Positions 1 to 6,888 of a stretch of 8,544 bases of DNA are shown here, one piece after another (position 1 is the stretch's first letter; the number at the start of each line of letters is the position of its first letter). Source of the stretch: an uncultured Collinsella sp. (GTDB lineage Bacteria > Actinomycetota > Coriobacteriia > Coriobacteriales > Coriobacteriaceae); assembly GCA_902464485.1 (NCBI GenBank), contig CABQJJ010000073.1, positions 1-8,544 of the forward strand. Direction: 5' to 3'. Below the pieces are notes generated by a model. It was not told the DNA's origin and did not search any database. It saw only the letters and a program-made list of their open reading frames with translations. Position numbers and translations under genes: made by a program.

Positions 1-48
1 GACCGCGATGGTCTTGAGGACATTGCCGCGTGTGAGGTCGTGTTCCAT
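1..48 (-). CDS. MATE-family efflux transporter, N-terminal fragment
   Basis: Only the first 16 codons are visible; the rest lies beyond the left edge. Reading the minus strand from the ATG at 48 gives MEHDLTRGNVLKTIAV. The pattern 'LTRGNxLKxI' just after the start is typical of the N-terminus of MATE (NorM/DinF-type) Na+ or H+ coupled multidrug exporters, which continue into the first membrane helix. The Shine-Dalgarno is weak (AGAAAG about 8 bases upstream). The assignment is supported by the MerR-type promoter upstream, since MerR-family regulators often control drug efflux genes. With so little sequence, another membrane protein with a similar N-terminus cannot be excluded. Confidence 0.55.
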   Translation of the reverse strand, partial: MEHDLTRGNVLKTIAV

Positions 49-83
49 GGGCGGGGCTTTCTGGCTGGGTTTGTTTACATACC

Positions 84-119
84 AGTGTAGTGAAAACCCT
101 ACAACGATTGTAGAGTCAA
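84..119 (-). promoter_or_regulatory. MerR-family-type promoter/operator for the leftward MATE gene
   Basis: On the minus strand a -35 box TTGACT (114-119) and a -10-like TTCACT (89-94) are separated by exactly 19 bp instead of 17. The spacer begins with the perfect dyad CTACAA-TCG-TTGTAG (99-113). An overlong 19-bp spacer filled by a dyad is the known architecture of promoters activated by MerR-family regulators, which untwist the DNA to realign the two boxes. Transcription would start near position 82, about 35 bases before the ATG at 48. The regulator gene is not in the window; it may lie beyond the left edge. The geometry is directly visible; the identity of the regulator is inference. Confidence 0.65.
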
Positions 120-238
120 GGTTTGTGTCGGCAGTGGGGCGAAAAAAGTCGCGCTCGTAATCATTTCCGCTGAATACAGACATAAGCCGTACAAGCGTGG
201 TACCTGCACTGGCCTTAAAGAAATCGGTTCCGCATCGC

Positions 239-266
239 TTGACACCGTCGCCTGTCGCGCAATAAT
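239..266 (+). promoter_or_regulatory. Sigma-70-type promoter for the ABC exporter operon
   Basis: A consensus -35 TTGACA (239-244) is followed after 16 bp by AATAAT (261-266), five of six matches to TATAAT. The predicted start of transcription is near 273, giving a short leader of about 27 bases before the ATG at 300. No dyad fills the spacer, so this promoter does not look like a second MerR target. It is divergent from the MATE promoter, with about 120 bp between the two -35 boxes. Confidence 0.6.
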
Positions 267-299
267 ACGTGCGTTTGCGAATGACGTTTGACGGAGATG

Positions 300-2141
300 A
301 TGATACGGGTGCGTAATCTCAAACTGCTGATGTCCTATCTCGGCGAATTCAAGCGCGATTTTATCCTCGGTGTGCTGTTCATCGCCGTCGAGACTGCGCT
401 TGAGCTCTTTATCCCCGTAATCATGGCTAACATCATCGACGTGGGCGTGCCCGCGCGCGACACCGGCTACATCCTGTTCCAGGGAGCACTTATGTTGGCG
501 TGCGCGGCCGTGTCGCTTGTACTCGGCCTCGGCTATGCGCGTTATTCGGCACGTGTGGCGGTGGGCCTCGGCGCTAACCTGCGCGCCGCGGAGTACCGCA
601 AGATCCAGACTCTCGCCTTCGGCAATCTCGATGAATACGAGACGAGCTCGCTTGTCACTCGCATGACCACCGACATCACCGTGATTCAAAACGCCGTAGG
701 TAACGGCTTCCGCCCCATGGTGCGCGGGCCGGTAAATCTGGTCATGGGCCTCGTCTACGCTTTTGCGCTCTCGCGTGAGCTCGCGGCGGTCTTTGCCGTC
801 ATTCTGCCGATGCTCGCCATCGTGCTCGGTATCATTACCGTGCGCGTGAGCCCGCTCTACCGCCAACTCCAGACCTCGATGGACCACCTCAACGGCGTGG
901 TGCAAGAGGACCTTACCGCCGTGCGCGCCGTGAAGGCTTACGTGCGCGCCGAGCACGAGTGCGACAAGTTCGACACCGTCAATACCGAGCTCGCCGGCAC
1001 GGCGACCAAGACCTTCGGCACCGCTGTGCTCAACCTGCCGGTGTTCCAACTCTCGATGTATGTTGCCGCGGTCTCGATCCTGTGGATTGGCGGCCGCATG
1101 ATCATCGAAGGTCGCTTGGGCGTGGGCTCGCTCACGGGCTTTATGAGCTACGTACTGCTGATCATGAACTCGCTCATGATGATTTCCAACGTGTTTTTGC
1201 TGCTCACGCGCGCTCTCACGAGCGTGGGCCGTATCGCAGAGGTGCTCGATGAAGAGCCCGTTATCGCCAGCCCTGCGGGAGACCTCGCGACTGCGGCGCC
1301 GGTGGACGGCAGTATCGAGTTTCGCGACGTTTCCTTTAAATACCGCGCGGATGCAGCCGAGGATGTGCTCGAGCATATCGACTTTCGCATCGAGAGCGGC
1401 TCGACGGTGGGCATCCTCGGCGGCACGGGCTCGGGCAAGAGCTCGCTTGTGCAGCTGATCGCGCGCCTGTACGACGCCACCGAGGGTGCCGTGCTTGTGG
1501 GTGGACACGACGTGCGCGACTACGACCTGGCTACCTTGCGCGACGCGGTGGGCATTGTGCTGCAAAAGAATGTGCTGTTCACGGGCACCGTGCGCGAGAA
1601 CCTGCAGTGGGGCAATCCGCAGGCGTCGGACGATGAGCTCCTCGCGGCTTGCCGCGCGGCGTGCGTGGACGAGTTCCTTGATCGCATCGGCGGGCTCGAC
1701 GGTGAGCTGGGCCAGGGCGGCGCCGGTGTTTCGGGCGGCCAGAAGCAACGCCTGTGCATCGCGCGCACGCTGCTCAAGCATCCGCGCGTGCTCATTTTTG
1801 ATGACTCCACCAGCGCGGTCGATATGGCGACCGACGCTAAGATTCGCGAGCACATCGCTCGGATTCCCAATACGACCGTGCTCATCATCGCCCAGCGCAT
1901 CGCGAGCGTCATGGATGCCGACCGCATTGTGGTGTTGGATGACGGTCGTGTCCACGGCGTGGGCACGCACGAGGAACTGCTGACGGGCGACAACATCTAC
2001 CAGGAGATTTATGCCTCGCAGATGGAGTTTGCGGGGGATGCGGATGCCGTCGGTGACGGCAGCGACGATGGCTGCGCGAACGATCCGTTTTCTTCCGTCC
2101 CCAGCGGATCGCCCTTGGAAGGGGGTGAGCGCCATGCCTAA
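300..2141 (+). CDS. Heterodimeric ABC exporter, subunit with degenerate ATPase motifs
   Basis: This is a type IV (ABCB-like) half-transporter of 613 aa: an N-terminal six-helix membrane domain (about residues 20-305) fused to a C-terminal nucleotide-binding domain (about 335-575). Walker A is GGTGSGKS (374-381), the Q-loop Gln is Q422 and the signature SGGQ is at 478-481. Walker B reads LIFDD, so Asp502 replaces the catalytic Glu. The switch histidine is replaced by Gln532 (IIAQR instead of IIAHR). These two changes are hallmarks of the degenerate-site partner in TM287/288-, BmrCD- and LmrCD-type heterodimers. The canonical signature is retained because it completes the working site with the partner. 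The start is uncertain: ATG 300 has GGAG three bases upstream, ATG 297 has no usable spacing, and TTG 288 has no clear Shine-Dalgarno. The C-terminal tail (about 580-613) is Gly/Asp/Ser-rich and its last codons contain the partner's ribosome binding site. The exported substrate is unknown; drugs, peptides or lipids are possible. Confidence 0.88.
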   Translation: MIRVRNLKLLMSYLGEFKRDFILGVLFIAVETALELFIPVIMANIIDVGVPARDTGYILFQGALMLACAAVSLVLGLGYARYSARVAVGLGANLRAAEYRKIQTLAFGNLDEYETSSLVTRMTTDITVIQNAVGNGFRPMVRGPVNLVMGLVYAFALSRELAAVFAVILPMLAIVLGIITVRVSPLYRQLQTSMDHLNGVVQEDLTAVRAVKAYVRAEHECDKFDTVNTELAGTATKTFGTAVLNLPVFQLSMYVAAVSILWIGGRMIIEGRLGVGSLTGFMSYVLLIMNSLMMISNVFLLLTRALTSVGRIAEVLDEEPVIASPAGDLATAAPVDGSIEFRDVSFKYRADAAEDVLEHIDFRIESGSTVGILGGTGSGKSSLVQLIARLYDATEGAVLVGGHDVRDYDLATLRDAVGIVLQKNVLFTGTVRENLQWGNPQASDDELLAACRAACVDEFLDRIGGLDGELGQGGAGVSGGQKQRLCIARTLLKHPRVLIFDDSTSAVDMATDAKIREHIARIPNTTVLIIAQRIASVMDADRIVVLDDGRVHGVGTHEELLTGDNIYQEIYASQMEFAGDADAVGDGSDDGCANDPFSSVPSGSPLEGGERHA

Positions 2142-4032
2142 GACCGCAGCCCAAGCACGCCCCGCCGACCTCAAGCGCACTGTGCGCCGCTTGCTCTCCT
2201 ACATGGGGCATGCCAAGTTCTCGTTGCTGGCGGTGGGCGTGCTCGCCTCCGTCGCCGCCATCGCGAGCCTCGCCGGCACCTACATGGTGCGCCCCATCGT
2301 TAACGGTTTGGCTACGGGCGGGGAGGAGCTGCTCGCCAAGCAGGTCATCCTGACGGCGATCATCTACGCCGCGGGCGTGCTCTCGGCCCTGGGCTACTCG
2401 CAGATTATGGTGCGCGCAGCCCAACGCGTGGTGTCCGATATTCGCCGCGACCTGTTCGCGCACATCCAGACGCTGCCGCTCAGTTATTTTGACAGCACGC
2501 GCTCGGGCGACATCATGAGCTTTTTCACCAACGACGTCGACACCGTCTCCGAGGCGCTCAACAACAGCTTTGCCAACGTGATTCAGGCCGCCATTCAGGT
2601 TGTGGGCACCACGGCCATGCTCATCATCCTTAACTGGCAGCTCACGATTATCACGCTCGTGTGCGATGCGGCCATTGTGCTGTATGCGCGCTACTCGGGC
2701 GCGCGCTCTAAGCGCTTCTTTGCCGCCCAGCAGGCATCGCTTGGCGACCTGGACGGATATATCGAAGAGATGGTCTCGGGCCAAAAGGTCATCAAGGTCT
2801 TTAATCACGAGGCAGCGAATGTCGCCGGCTTCACCTGCCGCAACGACGAGCTTCGCCGCACCGGCACCGCCGCCGTGAGCTACGCCAACTCCATGGTGCC
2901 CATGACCGTCGTGATTGGCTACGTCAACTATGCCATCGTCGCCGTGGCGGGCGGCATGCTCTGCATCAAGGGGCTCGCCGACGTGGGCGCGCTTGCAAGT
3001 TACCTGGTCTTTGTGCGCCAGGCGGCCATGCCCATCAATCAGTTTACGCAGCTGGGCAATTTCTTACTCAATGCGTTGGCCGGCGCTGAGCGCCTGTTTG
3101 CCGCCATGGACCTTAAGCCCGAGGTGGACGAGGGCTGCGTGGAGCTGGTGCAGACGGGCGACGCCGCGTGGGCATGGAAGATTCCCGAGGGCCAGGGCGT
3201 GGGCGCGTACGGGCACCTGCATGATGTGGCTGCAGTTGATGAGTCGGGCCGCGCGGTGGCTGCCGACGGCACCGAGCTCACGTGCGGCTTGGTCCCGCTT
3301 GCCGGCGACGTGCGCTTCCATGCCGTGGACTTTTCCTACGTGCCGGGCACCCGCGTGCTCACGGATCTCAACCTGTTTGCCAAGCCGGGGCAAAAGATCG
3401 CGTTTGTGGGCTCGACGGGCGCCGGAAAGACGACCATCACTAACCTCATCAACCGCTTCTACGAGGTCGATGACGGCGAGATCACGTACGACGGCATCGA
3501 CGTCAAGCGCATTGCCAAGGCAAGCCTGCGCGGGTCGCTCGGCATTGTGCTGCAGGACACGCACCTGTTTAGCGGCACCATTGCGCAGAACATCCGCTTT
3601 GGCAAGCTCGACGCGACCGACGAGGAAGTGCGCGCCGCTGCCGAGGCCGCCTGCGCGGATTCGTTTATCCGCCGCCTGCCTAGAGGCTACGATACGCCGG
3701 TCACGGCCGACGGCGCCAACCTGTCGCAGGGTCAGCGCCAGCTGCTCGCCATCGCGCGCGTTGCTGTCGCCGATCCACCGGTGCTCATCCTGGACGAGGC
3801 CACTTCGAGCATCGACACGCGTACCGAAAAGCTTATCGAGCGCGGTATGGACCGCATCATGCGCGGACGCACCACGTTTATGATCGCGCACCGCCTGTCC
3901 ACCGTCCGCGACGCCGACGCCATCATGGTCCTCGAACACGGCCGCATCATCGAGCGCGGCACGCACGAAGAGCTGCTCGCTCAGCACGGCGAGTACTGGC
4001 AGCTGGCGCATGGCTTAAAAGAGTTGGATTAA
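2134..4032 (+). CDS. Heterodimeric ABC exporter, catalytic-site partner subunit
   Basis: This is a second half-transporter of 632 aa with the same layout: membrane domain about 20-325, ATPase about 390-628. Walker A is GSTGAGKT (426-433), Q-loop Gln474, Walker B LILDE with catalytic Glu555, and switch His586 (IAHRLST). The signature is LSQGQ (530-534) instead of LSGGQ. That deviation falls in the ATP site built with the other subunit's Asp/Gln-substituted motifs, so the two genes complement each other. An insert of about 55 residues (336-390), containing WAW and a Gly/Asp-rich stretch, separates the last helix from the ATPase; inserts at this position occur in related Gram-positive exporters. 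ATG 2134 is chosen over an ORF start at 2011 because GGGGGTGA lies about six bases upstream and the protein then begins just before the first elbow helix. The gene overlaps its partner by 8 bases, which suggests translational coupling and equal stoichiometry. Confidence 0.9.
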   Translation: MPKTAAQARPADLKRTVRRLLSYMGHAKFSLLAVGVLASVAAIASLAGTYMVRPIVNGLATGGEELLAKQVILTAIIYAAGVLSALGYSQIMVRAAQRVVSDIRRDLFAHIQTLPLSYFDSTRSGDIMSFFTNDVDTVSEALNNSFANVIQAAIQVVGTTAMLIILNWQLTIITLVCDAAIVLYARYSGARSKRFFAAQQASLGDLDGYIEEMVSGQKVIKVFNHEAANVAGFTCRNDELRRTGTAAVSYANSMVPMTVVIGYVNYAIVAVAGGMLCIKGLADVGALASYLVFVRQAAMPINQFTQLGNFLLNALAGAERLFAAMDLKPEVDEGCVELVQTGDAAWAWKIPEGQGVGAYGHLHDVAAVDESGRAVAADGTELTCGLVPLAGDVRFHAVDFSYVPGTRVLTDLNLFAKPGQKIAFVGSTGAGKTTITNLINRFYEVDDGEITYDGIDVKRIAKASLRGSLGIVLQDTHLFSGTIAQNIRFGKLDATDEEVRAAAEAACADSFIRRLPRGYDTPVTADGANLSQGQRQLLAIARVAVADPPVLILDEATSSIDTRTEKLIERGMDRIMRGRTTFMIAHRLSTVRDADAIMVLEHGRIIERGTHEELLAQHGEYWQLAHGLKELD

Positions 4033-4082
4033 CCTGTTCGAGCACGATGCTTTGACCCCTCCGTGCCCCTCACCTCGCCCTC

Positions 4083-4147
4083 AAACCATCACAACATTCG
4101 ACGTTTTTCGACAAAATCGGGAAAAGCATCGAATGTTGTGATGGTTT
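4083..4147 (+). repeat. 65-bp palindromic intergenic repeat, copy 1
   Basis: A perfect inverted repeat has 19-bp arms (4083-4101, starting AAACCATCACAACATTCGA, and 4129-4147) around a 27-base interior; one more C-G pair extends it to 4082-4148. Inside, TTTTTC and GGAAAA can extend the stem imperfectly. It sits in the 247-bp gap between the ABC operon and moaA. A second copy lies at 8272-8336 in the opposite orientation, matching this one at 56 of 65 positions. It has no T-tract, so it does not look like an intrinsic terminator, although it could protect the 3' end of the ABC transcript. It is best described as a REP/MITE-like element. Confidence 0.85.
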
Positions 4148-4279
4148 GTGTGTTGAGGATGGGCTTGGGAAGCCGGTCTTGCTCGAAGCGACCTCTCCTG
4201 TCGTACGGGTGTCGGCATGATTCTCTCGTGGGGTATTATGTTTTCCGAAGAATAAAACGCCGCGTGAGGGGAGGGCTGC

Positions 4280-5335
4280 GTGGACGGGCACATGCAACAT
4301 GACGGCTTTGGTCGCGATATCAACTACCTGCGTATTGCCGTTACCGACAAGTGCAATTTCCGCTGCATTTACTGCATGCCGGCCGATGGCGTGGCGCCCC
4401 GCGCGCACGATGAGCTGCTTAGCGCCGAGGAAATCGCCCGCTTTGTGCGCTTGGTGGCGGGGGAGGGCATTCGCCGCGTGCGCCTGACGGGCGGCGAGCC
4501 GCTGGTCAGTCGCCGTATCATCCCGCTCATTCGCGACATCCGCGCGATTCCGCAGATCGAGGACATCTCGCTCACCACCAATGGCGCCCTACTGCCCAAG
4601 CTGGCGCCGCAGCTCAAAGATGCCGGGCTTAACCGCGTCAACATCTCGCTCGACACGCTCGACCCTACGCTCTTTGGAAAGATCACGCGCCTGGGCCGAC
4701 TCGAGCAGACCATGGCTGGCATCGACGCAGCGCTGGCTTGGGGCTTTGAGCCCGTTAAGGTCAACTGCGTTGTTGTGCGTCGGCTCAACCAGGATGTGGC
4801 GGCCCTCGCGCGACTGACCGTCGACCGCCCCATCCACCTGCGCTTTATCGAATACATGCCCATTGGCGACGAACACACGAGCTCGCATTGCGCTGTGGAC
4901 CCGCATGCGCCCGCGCTCAATCCCGAGCTGTGGGATGCGAGTGACACCGTTCCGAGCGACGAGCTGCGGGCGCGCATCAATGCCGGGGCCGCGGCGGCGG
5001 GACTGGGCGAGCTCGAGCCGCTCGACATCAACGACGCTCCTGCCGGCGCGGGCCCTGCGCGCTACTGGCACTTTCCGGGCGCGGCGGGAACGGTCGGCTT
5101 CATCAGCGCCATGTCCAATCATTTTTGTGCGAATTGCAACCGTCTGCGCCTGACGGCCGATGGCAACGTGCGTCCGTGCCTGTTCAGCGATGCCGAGTAT
5201 TCGGTGCGTGAGGCGCTGCGCCGTGGTGATGATATGCAGGTACTTTCGATTTGGCACGATGCCGTGGCCCACAAACCGCAGGAACACGCGATAATTGAGG
5301 GCACGCAACGATTTATGTCCCAAATCGGAGGATGA
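4280..5335 (+). CDS. moaA: GTP 3',8-cyclase MoaA (molybdenum cofactor biosynthesis)
   Basis: MoaA is a radical SAM enzyme that converts GTP to 3',8-cyclo-7,8-dihydro-GTP, the first committed step of molybdopterin synthesis, in the cytoplasm. The 351-aa protein shows the SAM [4Fe-4S] motif CxxxCxxC (C25, C29, C32), the TGGEP motif (70-74), and the C-terminal cluster motif CxxCx13C (C283, C286, C300) with the NRLRLT stretch that contributes to GTP binding. It ends in the conserved Gly-Gly tail. It is slightly longer than the roughly 330 residues usual for the family, partly through extra residues after EYMPIGDE (about 195-215). The start is GTG at 4280, with GGGAGG five bases upstream; ATG 4292 is too far from that site. 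A -10-like TATTAT at 4234-4239 is visible without a convincing -35. The next gene begins 4 bases after the stop. Confidence 0.96.
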   Translation: MDGHMQHDGFGRDINYLRIAVTDKCNFRCIYCMPADGVAPRAHDELLSAEEIARFVRLVAGEGIRRVRLTGGEPLVSRRIIPLIRDIRAIPQIEDISLTTNGALLPKLAPQLKDAGLNRVNISLDTLDPTLFGKITRLGRLEQTMAGIDAALAWGFEPVKVNCVVVRRLNQDVAALARLTVDRPIHLRFIEYMPIGDEHTSSHCAVDPHAPALNPELWDASDTVPSDELRARINAGAAAAGLGELEPLDINDAPAGAGPARYWHFPGAAGTVGFISAMSNHFCANCNRLRLTADGNVRPCLFSDAEYSVREALRRGDDMQVLSIWHDAVAHKPQEHAIIEGTQRFMSQIGG

Positions 5336-5339
5336 TCAT

Positions 5340-6641
5340 ATGGCCAAGAGCAGGTACGCCGATGCCACCAAGGCCGCTCGCAGGGCCGCGATGTCTGCCC
5401 ACAAAGTCACGGCTACGGCGAATGCTGGCAACGCCGACGCGTCCGCGCAGCCGACTGCCAACACTGCCGTCGAGCCCACCCGTGATGCCCGTCGCGACGA
5501 GCTGACGCACGTAGACGCCAAGGGCGAGGTACGCATGGTCGACGTGTCCGACAAGGCCGAGACGCATCGCATTGCCATCGCCGAGGGCACCATCCTCATG
5601 CACCCCGAGACGCAAGCCATGGCGCTGCAGGACCGCGCCAAAAAGGGCGATGTGCTTGCCTGCGCGCGCGTGGCGGGCATTATGGCCATCAAACGCACGA
5701 GCGACATCATCCCCATGTGCCATCCGCTGCTCATTACCAAGAGCAAGTGCGACATTGCGCCCATCGCTCCGGCGGGGACGCCGGCCGAGGACGTGCCCGA
5801 GGGCTGGGCGCCGGCGCGCGCAGACGGGCAGGTTGGCTTTCACGTGTTGGTCACGGCCGGCGTGACGGGCAAGACGGGTATCGAGATGGAGGCGCTGACC
5901 GGCGCGAGCGCCGCGTGCCTAACGATCTACGACATGTGCAAGGCCGTCGATCGCGGCATGGAGATCGTCGACGTGCGCCTGTTGCACAAGGAGGGCGGCC
6001 GCTCGGGCGTGTGGGACCGCGCAGAGCGTCAGACCGCTGCTGTTGAGGCTGTGGGAGCCGCGGGTGACGCACCCGCGAGCGCACCCGTCGCCGTCGCGCC
6101 CGCAGCTCCGACACCGGCCGTCCCTGCGATCGCGTTTATCGGCTACCAAAACTCGGGCAAGACCACGCTCGTCGAGAAGGTTATCGCCGAGCTCACCCGC
6201 CGCGGCCTGCGCGTGGGTTCGCTCAAACATCATGGGCACCACGGTTTTGATATCGACGTGCCCGCTAAGGATACCTGGCGCCATCACCAGGCCGGATCCA
6301 AGCACGTGGGGCTCATCTGCGCTACGCGCTGGGCGGAGTACGCCGACACGCGCGAGGAGGACGAGATGCCCGCGCGCGAGCTGCTGTCGCGTTACAACGA
6401 TGTCGACGTGGTGATCATTGAGGGCTACAAGACCGAGGGCTTCGACAACATCGTGGTCGCGCGCTCCGGTGTCGACCGTCTGCGCGGCAAGAGCTCGCTT
6501 GACTTGGTCGACGGTCGCACGCTGGCGCTTGCCTGCAATGAGGCCCTGGCGCGTCAGGCCTTCGACGCCGGCTTCGCGACCCGAGCCATCAACATCAACG
6601 ACGCCCGAGCCATCTGCGACCTTATCCAAGACCATCTTTAG
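5340..6641 (+). CDS. moaC-mobB: MoaC-MobB fusion: cyclic pyranopterin monophosphate synthase plus MGD adaptor
   Basis: This is a 433-aa protein with two enzyme modules. Residues 55-225 are MoaC, which rearranges MoaA's product to cyclic pyranopterin monophosphate. It starts with LTHVDAKG, keeps MCHPL (His128) and has the catalytic YDMCK (Asp198, Lys201). An insert of about 20 residues (roughly 140-160, APAGTPAEDVPEGW region) interrupts the usual MoaC core. An Ala/Pro-rich linker (226-262) leads to MobB (263-433). MobB has a P-loop GYQNSGKT (268-275), the GSLKHHGHHGFDID segment and IEGYK (Glu361). MobB binds GTP and assists MobA in forming molybdopterin guanine dinucleotide. The first 54 residues are Ala/Thr-rich, without a recognised domain. 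ATG 5340 is favoured because GGAGG lies eight bases upstream, inside the last moaA codons; an in-frame start at 5295 would overlap moaA and lacks that site. The 4-base gap to moaA indicates a single operon. Confidence 0.94.
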   Translation: MAKSRYADATKAARRAAMSAHKVTATANAGNADASAQPTANTAVEPTRDARRDELTHVDAKGEVRMVDVSDKAETHRIAIAEGTILMHPETQAMALQDRAKKGDVLACARVAGIMAIKRTSDIIPMCHPLLITKSKCDIAPIAPAGTPAEDVPEGWAPARADGQVGFHVLVTAGVTGKTGIEMEALTGASAACLTIYDMCKAVDRGMEIVDVRLLHKEGGRSGVWDRAERQTAAVEAVGAAGDAPASAPVAVAPAAPTPAVPAIAFIGYQNSGKTTLVEKVIAELTRRGLRVGSLKHHGHHGFDIDVPAKDTWRHHQAGSKHVGLICATRWAEYADTREEDEMPARELLSRYNDVDVVIIEGYKTEGFDNIVVARSGVDRLRGKSSLDLVDGRTLALACNEALARQAFDAGFATRAININDARAICDLIQDHL

Positions 6642-6674
6642 GCTTGACGCTGCGCCGGCCCCAAGCACCCCATC

Positions 6675-6732
6675 TCGCCCCTCAAGCCGTCGCTCGCGTA
6701 CCAAAGTACGCGTCGCTCCTCTTTCGGGGCGA
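6675..6732. repeat. Nested inverted repeat after moaC-mobB
   Basis: An outer 7-bp stem TCGCCCC (6675-6681) / GGGGCGA (6726-6732) encloses an inner hairpin CGCGTAC-CAAA-GTACGCG (6695-6712). The octamer CGTCGCTC also flanks the inner hairpin as a direct repeat (6688-6695 and 6711-6718). There is no T-tract in either direction. It may be a short intergenic repeat or an mRNA 3'-end stability structure; function is unknown. Confidence 0.55.
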
Positions 6733-6777
6733 CCTGGGACACTTGGAACCGGCTCGCTGCGCTGCCATAACATTGAG

Positions 6778-6810
6778 CCACCACAGACAGGCACCTTTGT
6801 GGTGGTTTTT
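6778..6810 (+). terminator. Intrinsic terminator of the moaA / moaC-mobB operon
   Basis: The stem CCACCACA (6778-6785) / TGTGGTGG (6798-6805) is followed immediately by TTTTT (6806-6810) and then GCTTTG. The 12-base loop contains AGG and CCT that could pair further. It lies about 135 bases after the moaC-mobB stop. From 6787 to 6816 it is identical to the terminator region at 8367-8396. Confidence 0.75.
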
Positions 6811-6813
6811 GCT

Positions 6814-6842
6814 TTGGAGATGTTTGGGACATGCCTTACAAT
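6814..6842 (+). promoter_or_regulatory. Candidate promoter for the MFS transporter gene
   Basis: TTGGAG (6814-6819) and TACAAT (6837-6842) are 17 bp apart. The -10 matches consensus at five of six positions and the -35 only at its TTG. Transcription would start near 6849, giving a leader of about 130 bases that contains the tripeptide ORF and the 15-bp stem. A consensus TTGACA at 6923-6928 has no -10 at a workable distance and is considered chance. Confidence 0.4.
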
Positions 6843-6888
6843 CTACCAAGTGGTTCATGACGGGCGAAAAACGGAGAGAAGGGGCTCG

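Noticed and set aside
281..316. An 11-codon ORF (starting MTFDGDDD) overlapping the start of the first ABC gene
   Set aside because: It lacks a Shine-Dalgarno and the peptide shows no feature of a known leader; probably chance.
300..2141. Reading the first ABC gene as a decaying pseudogene because it lacks the catalytic Glu and switch His
   Set aside because: The frame is intact over 613 codons, and the substitutions are the characteristic ones of heterodimeric exporters, matched by the complementary LSQGQ in the partner.
99..2180. A 693-codon open frame on the minus strand opposite the first ABC gene
   Set aside because: Its translation is low-complexity (rich in His, Arg, Ala) with no recognisable domain, while the plus strand carries all the ABC motifs. 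Long antisense frames are expected opposite GC-rich genes with strong third-position bias.
1909..4011. Minus-strand frames at 1909-2808 and 3064-4011 opposite the second ABC gene, and the plus-strand frame 2915-3883
   Set aside because: All are mirror or shifted readings of a clear ABC transporter gene, with no coherent protein features and no convincing starts.
4083..4147. The palindromic repeat as an intrinsic terminator of the ABC operon
   Set aside because: The right arm is not followed by a T-tract, and the same element occurs elsewhere in the opposite orientation next to a separate true terminator.
4150..4279. A molybdenum-cofactor riboswitch in front of moaA
   Set aside because: I looked for the conserved Moco RNA core and saw no convincing match or strong stem-loop array. 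A covariance-model scan with the Rfam Moco family would settle it.
4063..4302. A 79-codon frame through the repeat and into moaA, and a similar peptide readable from the other copy on the minus strand
   Set aside because: All the base differences between the copies within this shared reading frame change amino acids, so the similarity reflects the DNA repeat and not protein coding.
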